Positions 4,302 to 5,513 of a stretch of DNA of 5,513 nt are shown in pieces. Each line of letters opens with the position of its first letter. The stretch's first letter is position 1. Source of the stretch: DUZB01 sp964407525 (GTDB lineage: Bacteria > Desulfobacterota > DSM-4660 > Desulfatiglandales > Desulfatiglandaceae); NCBI GenBank assembly GCA_964407525.1, contig CAYOWC010000316.1:1-5513 (forward strand), written 5' to 3'. The translations under genes and the position numbers were made by a program. Below the pieces are notes generated by a model. That model did no database searches and was not told where the DNA came from. It saw nothing but the letters and a program-made list of their open reading frames with translations.

Positions 4302-5369
4302 ATGAAATATTTCTCAACGGTTCCAATCCTTTTCATTTGTTTGCTCCTTTGGTCGGGCCTTGCAGCGGCTGGTTTCAACTCCACCCCTACGGACCTGACA
4401 GATGCCTGCGATGCCCTGGCCCGAAGACTGGTCCACGGAATTCCCGACGGAAAGAGCGTGGCGGTGCGGCCTTTTTTATCCAGCGGGGGAATCCGGACCC
4501 TTTTGAGCATTCGTGTTCAGGATCTCCTCACCAATGCCTTGTCGGCGGTATCTCCAAGAAAATTTCATGTGGTCGAGCGGCTGCGCATGGCTGAACTGGA
4601 CGCGGAACGGTTGACCTTCGGCGCCTCCACGGGGGAGGATCTGGACGAGTGGGCCCGGGGACTCAAGGCCGATGCCGTTGTGACGGGGAGCTATGGAGAG
4701 GCGGACAACCATCTGAACATCCATTGCCGGCTTCTGGCTCCCGAGTCCGGACGCTCTCTGGGCGCGGCTCATGTTCAGCTGCCTTTGACTCCGGATGTGA
4801 AGCGGCTGGCTCATACCCCGGCTCCTTCAAATGCCACGGCAGGGGTGTTTGAGGCCGTTTCAGGACCGGCAAAACGGGGGAAACCAAGGGGCAATTTTCT
4901 ACGGCTGTTCAGGGTCCAGGAGGGAAAACCAGTCGCCTTTTTCCCGGGCGATCCCCCCGGTTTCCGTGTGGGCGAACTGATGGGTTTTTCCGTGTGCCCT
5001 CCCATGGACTGCCGCCTCTATATTTTCAACTATGATCCCCGGAGTGAAGACGATTCCGTCATTTTCCTCTATCCCCTCCCACAAGTTCCTGCCCGAATTT
5101 TCAAAAAAAAGGTGTCCTGTTTTTTCCCCGCATCGGTGGACCCCGGGGCCGTGTCCTACCCCGTAGAGGCGCCTCTTGGGCGTATGGTCGTCAAAGTGAT
5201 TGGGGTGGAACAGCAGGCCAGCTATGCGGACCTGGTCGATGGGTTGGAGTGGACCATGGGATATTACCAGCTCCGTCAGAAGGACTTGAAACCGCTCATT
5301 CACCGACTGGCCCTGCTGCCACGGTCCGCCTGGTGGGAGGAGAGCGTGGAGTTCTGGGTGCTGGAATGA
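4302..5369 (+). CDS. Exported CsgG/FlgO-like plus DUF4384 protein
   Basis: A 355-residue protein with a signal peptide (hydrophobic core about 8-20, cleavage after AAA at 23). Region 35-162 has the alpha/beta pattern of CsgG/FlgO/TolB-N-like domains: SVAVRPFLSSGG (52-63), RVQDLLTNAL (71-80), FHVVERLRMAELDAER (88-103) and ADAVVTGSYGE (123-133). Region about 210-303 resembles DUF4384: GFSVCPPMDCRLYIFNYD (228-245), VIFLYPLP (253-260) and APLGRMVVKVIG (290-301). DUF4384 is often found with, or fused to, caspase domains, which fits the upstream gene. No lipobox is seen. The start is uncertain: ATG 4284 lies 1 nt after TAAGGG and GTG 4242 overlaps the caspase gene; 4302 is chosen because it gives the most compact signal peptide, although its own Shine-Dalgarno is poor. 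Function is unknown; an envelope partner of the caspase protein is inferred. Confidence 0.8.
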   Translation: MKYFSTVPILFICLLLWSGLAAAGFNSTPTDLTDACDALARRLVHGIPDGKSVAVRPFLSSGGIRTLLSIRVQDLLTNALSAVSPRKFHVVERLRMAELDAERLTFGASTGEDLDEWARGLKADAVVTGSYGEADNHLNIHCRLLAPESGRSLGAAHVQLPLTPDVKRLAHTPAPSNATAGVFEAVSGPAKRGKPRGNFLRLFRVQEGKPVAFFPGDPPGFRVGELMGFSVCPPMDCRLYIFNYDPRSEDDSVIFLYPLPQVPARIFKKKVSCFFPASVDPGAVSYPVEAPLGRMVVKVIGVEQQASYADLVDGLEWTMGYYQLRQKDLKPLIHRLALLPRSAWWEESVEFWVLE

Positions 5370-5374
5370 TTTTT

Positions 5375-5513
5375 CTATTTCCTGTATTTCCCCACGAAAT
5401 CTTTCAGCCTTTCTATTCCCTCCATGATGTTCTCATTGGATGTTGCGTAGGCAAATCGACGGTTGCCAGTACCCATGCCGTATATACTCCTGCTCCCATG
5501 ATTTCCGTCGCAA
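5375..5513 (-). CDS. C-terminal end of a probable PLP-dependent aminotransferase (partial)
   Basis: Read on the minus strand, a frame enters from the window edge (first full codon at 5512-5510) and ends at TAG (5377-5375), giving 45 residues. The segment GMGTGNRRFAYATSNENI, followed by MEGIERLKDFVGKYRK, matches the usual end of class I/II aminotransferases (pattern G-x-x-x-x-R-hydrophobic-x-Y-A-T-S-x-E-N-I followed by E-G-hydrophobic-x-R-L). The R-F-A-Y-A block includes the conserved arginine that binds the substrate carboxylate in this family. The gene is convergent with the DUF4384 gene, with only 5 nt between the two stop codons and no terminator hairpin there. Substrate cannot be told from this end. 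Confidence 0.8.
   Translation of the reverse strand, partial: CDGNHGSRSIYGMGTGNRRFAYATSNENIMEGIERLKDFVGKYRK

Noticed and set aside
5316..5345. Possible REP remnant near the end of the DUF4384 gene (translated as LPRSAWWEE)
   Set aside because: The similarity to REP-encoded peptides is short, the DNA does not form the REP stem, and the residues fit an ordinary protein C-terminus.

Overview
The window is GC-rich, densely coded Gram-negative-type DNA. The mix of genes (a secreted SUMF1/FGE-fold protein, a TPR-caspase protein, a CsgG/FlgO-like plus DUF4384 protein, a REP-associated transposase and hicAB) resembles Desulfobacterota (former Deltaproteobacteria) or similar large-genome environmental bacteria. 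That placement is inferred from gene style, not from a marker gene.

Layout: (1) 104-1057, an exported FGE-sulfatase-fold (C-type-lectin-like) protein whose signal-peptide n-region is encoded by a double-hairpin REP-like element. (2) 1080-1793, a REP/RAYT module: a Y1 HUH transposase gene with one REP pair upstream in one orientation and two REP pairs downstream in the opposite orientation. (3) 1842-1880, a 39-nt segment nearly identical to the 3' end of the FGE-fold gene. In its first 15 nt every difference falls on an adenine, the pattern expected between template repeat (TR) and variable repeat (VR) of a diversity-generating retroelement (DGR). (4) 2069-2544, a hicA-hicB toxin-antitoxin pair in visibly AT-richer DNA, preceded by an inverted repeat. 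(5) 2564-2682, a degenerate REP hairpin and a long imperfect palindrome built of CATGAAG 9-mers. (6) 2747-5369, a probable two-gene operon: a secreted TPR-caspase (C14) protein with His/Cys dyad and an EF-hand-like loop, followed by a secreted CsgG/FlgO-like plus DUF4384 protein. (7) 5375-5513, minus strand, the C-terminal end of a probable PLP-dependent aminotransferase, convergent with the operon.

How they may work together: caspase-fold, DUF4384 and FGE-fold domains recur together in bacterial genomes, so the three exported proteins may belong to one envelope-located system. The FGE-fold protein would be a ligand-binding or diversifiable surface component, the caspase a protease, and the CsgG/DUF4384 protein a partner or outer-membrane-associated factor. 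This is inference. The repeats and the RAYT look like separate selfish elements that colonised the gaps and, once, a coding sequence. No reverse transcriptase gene is present, so an active DGR cannot be claimed from this window.
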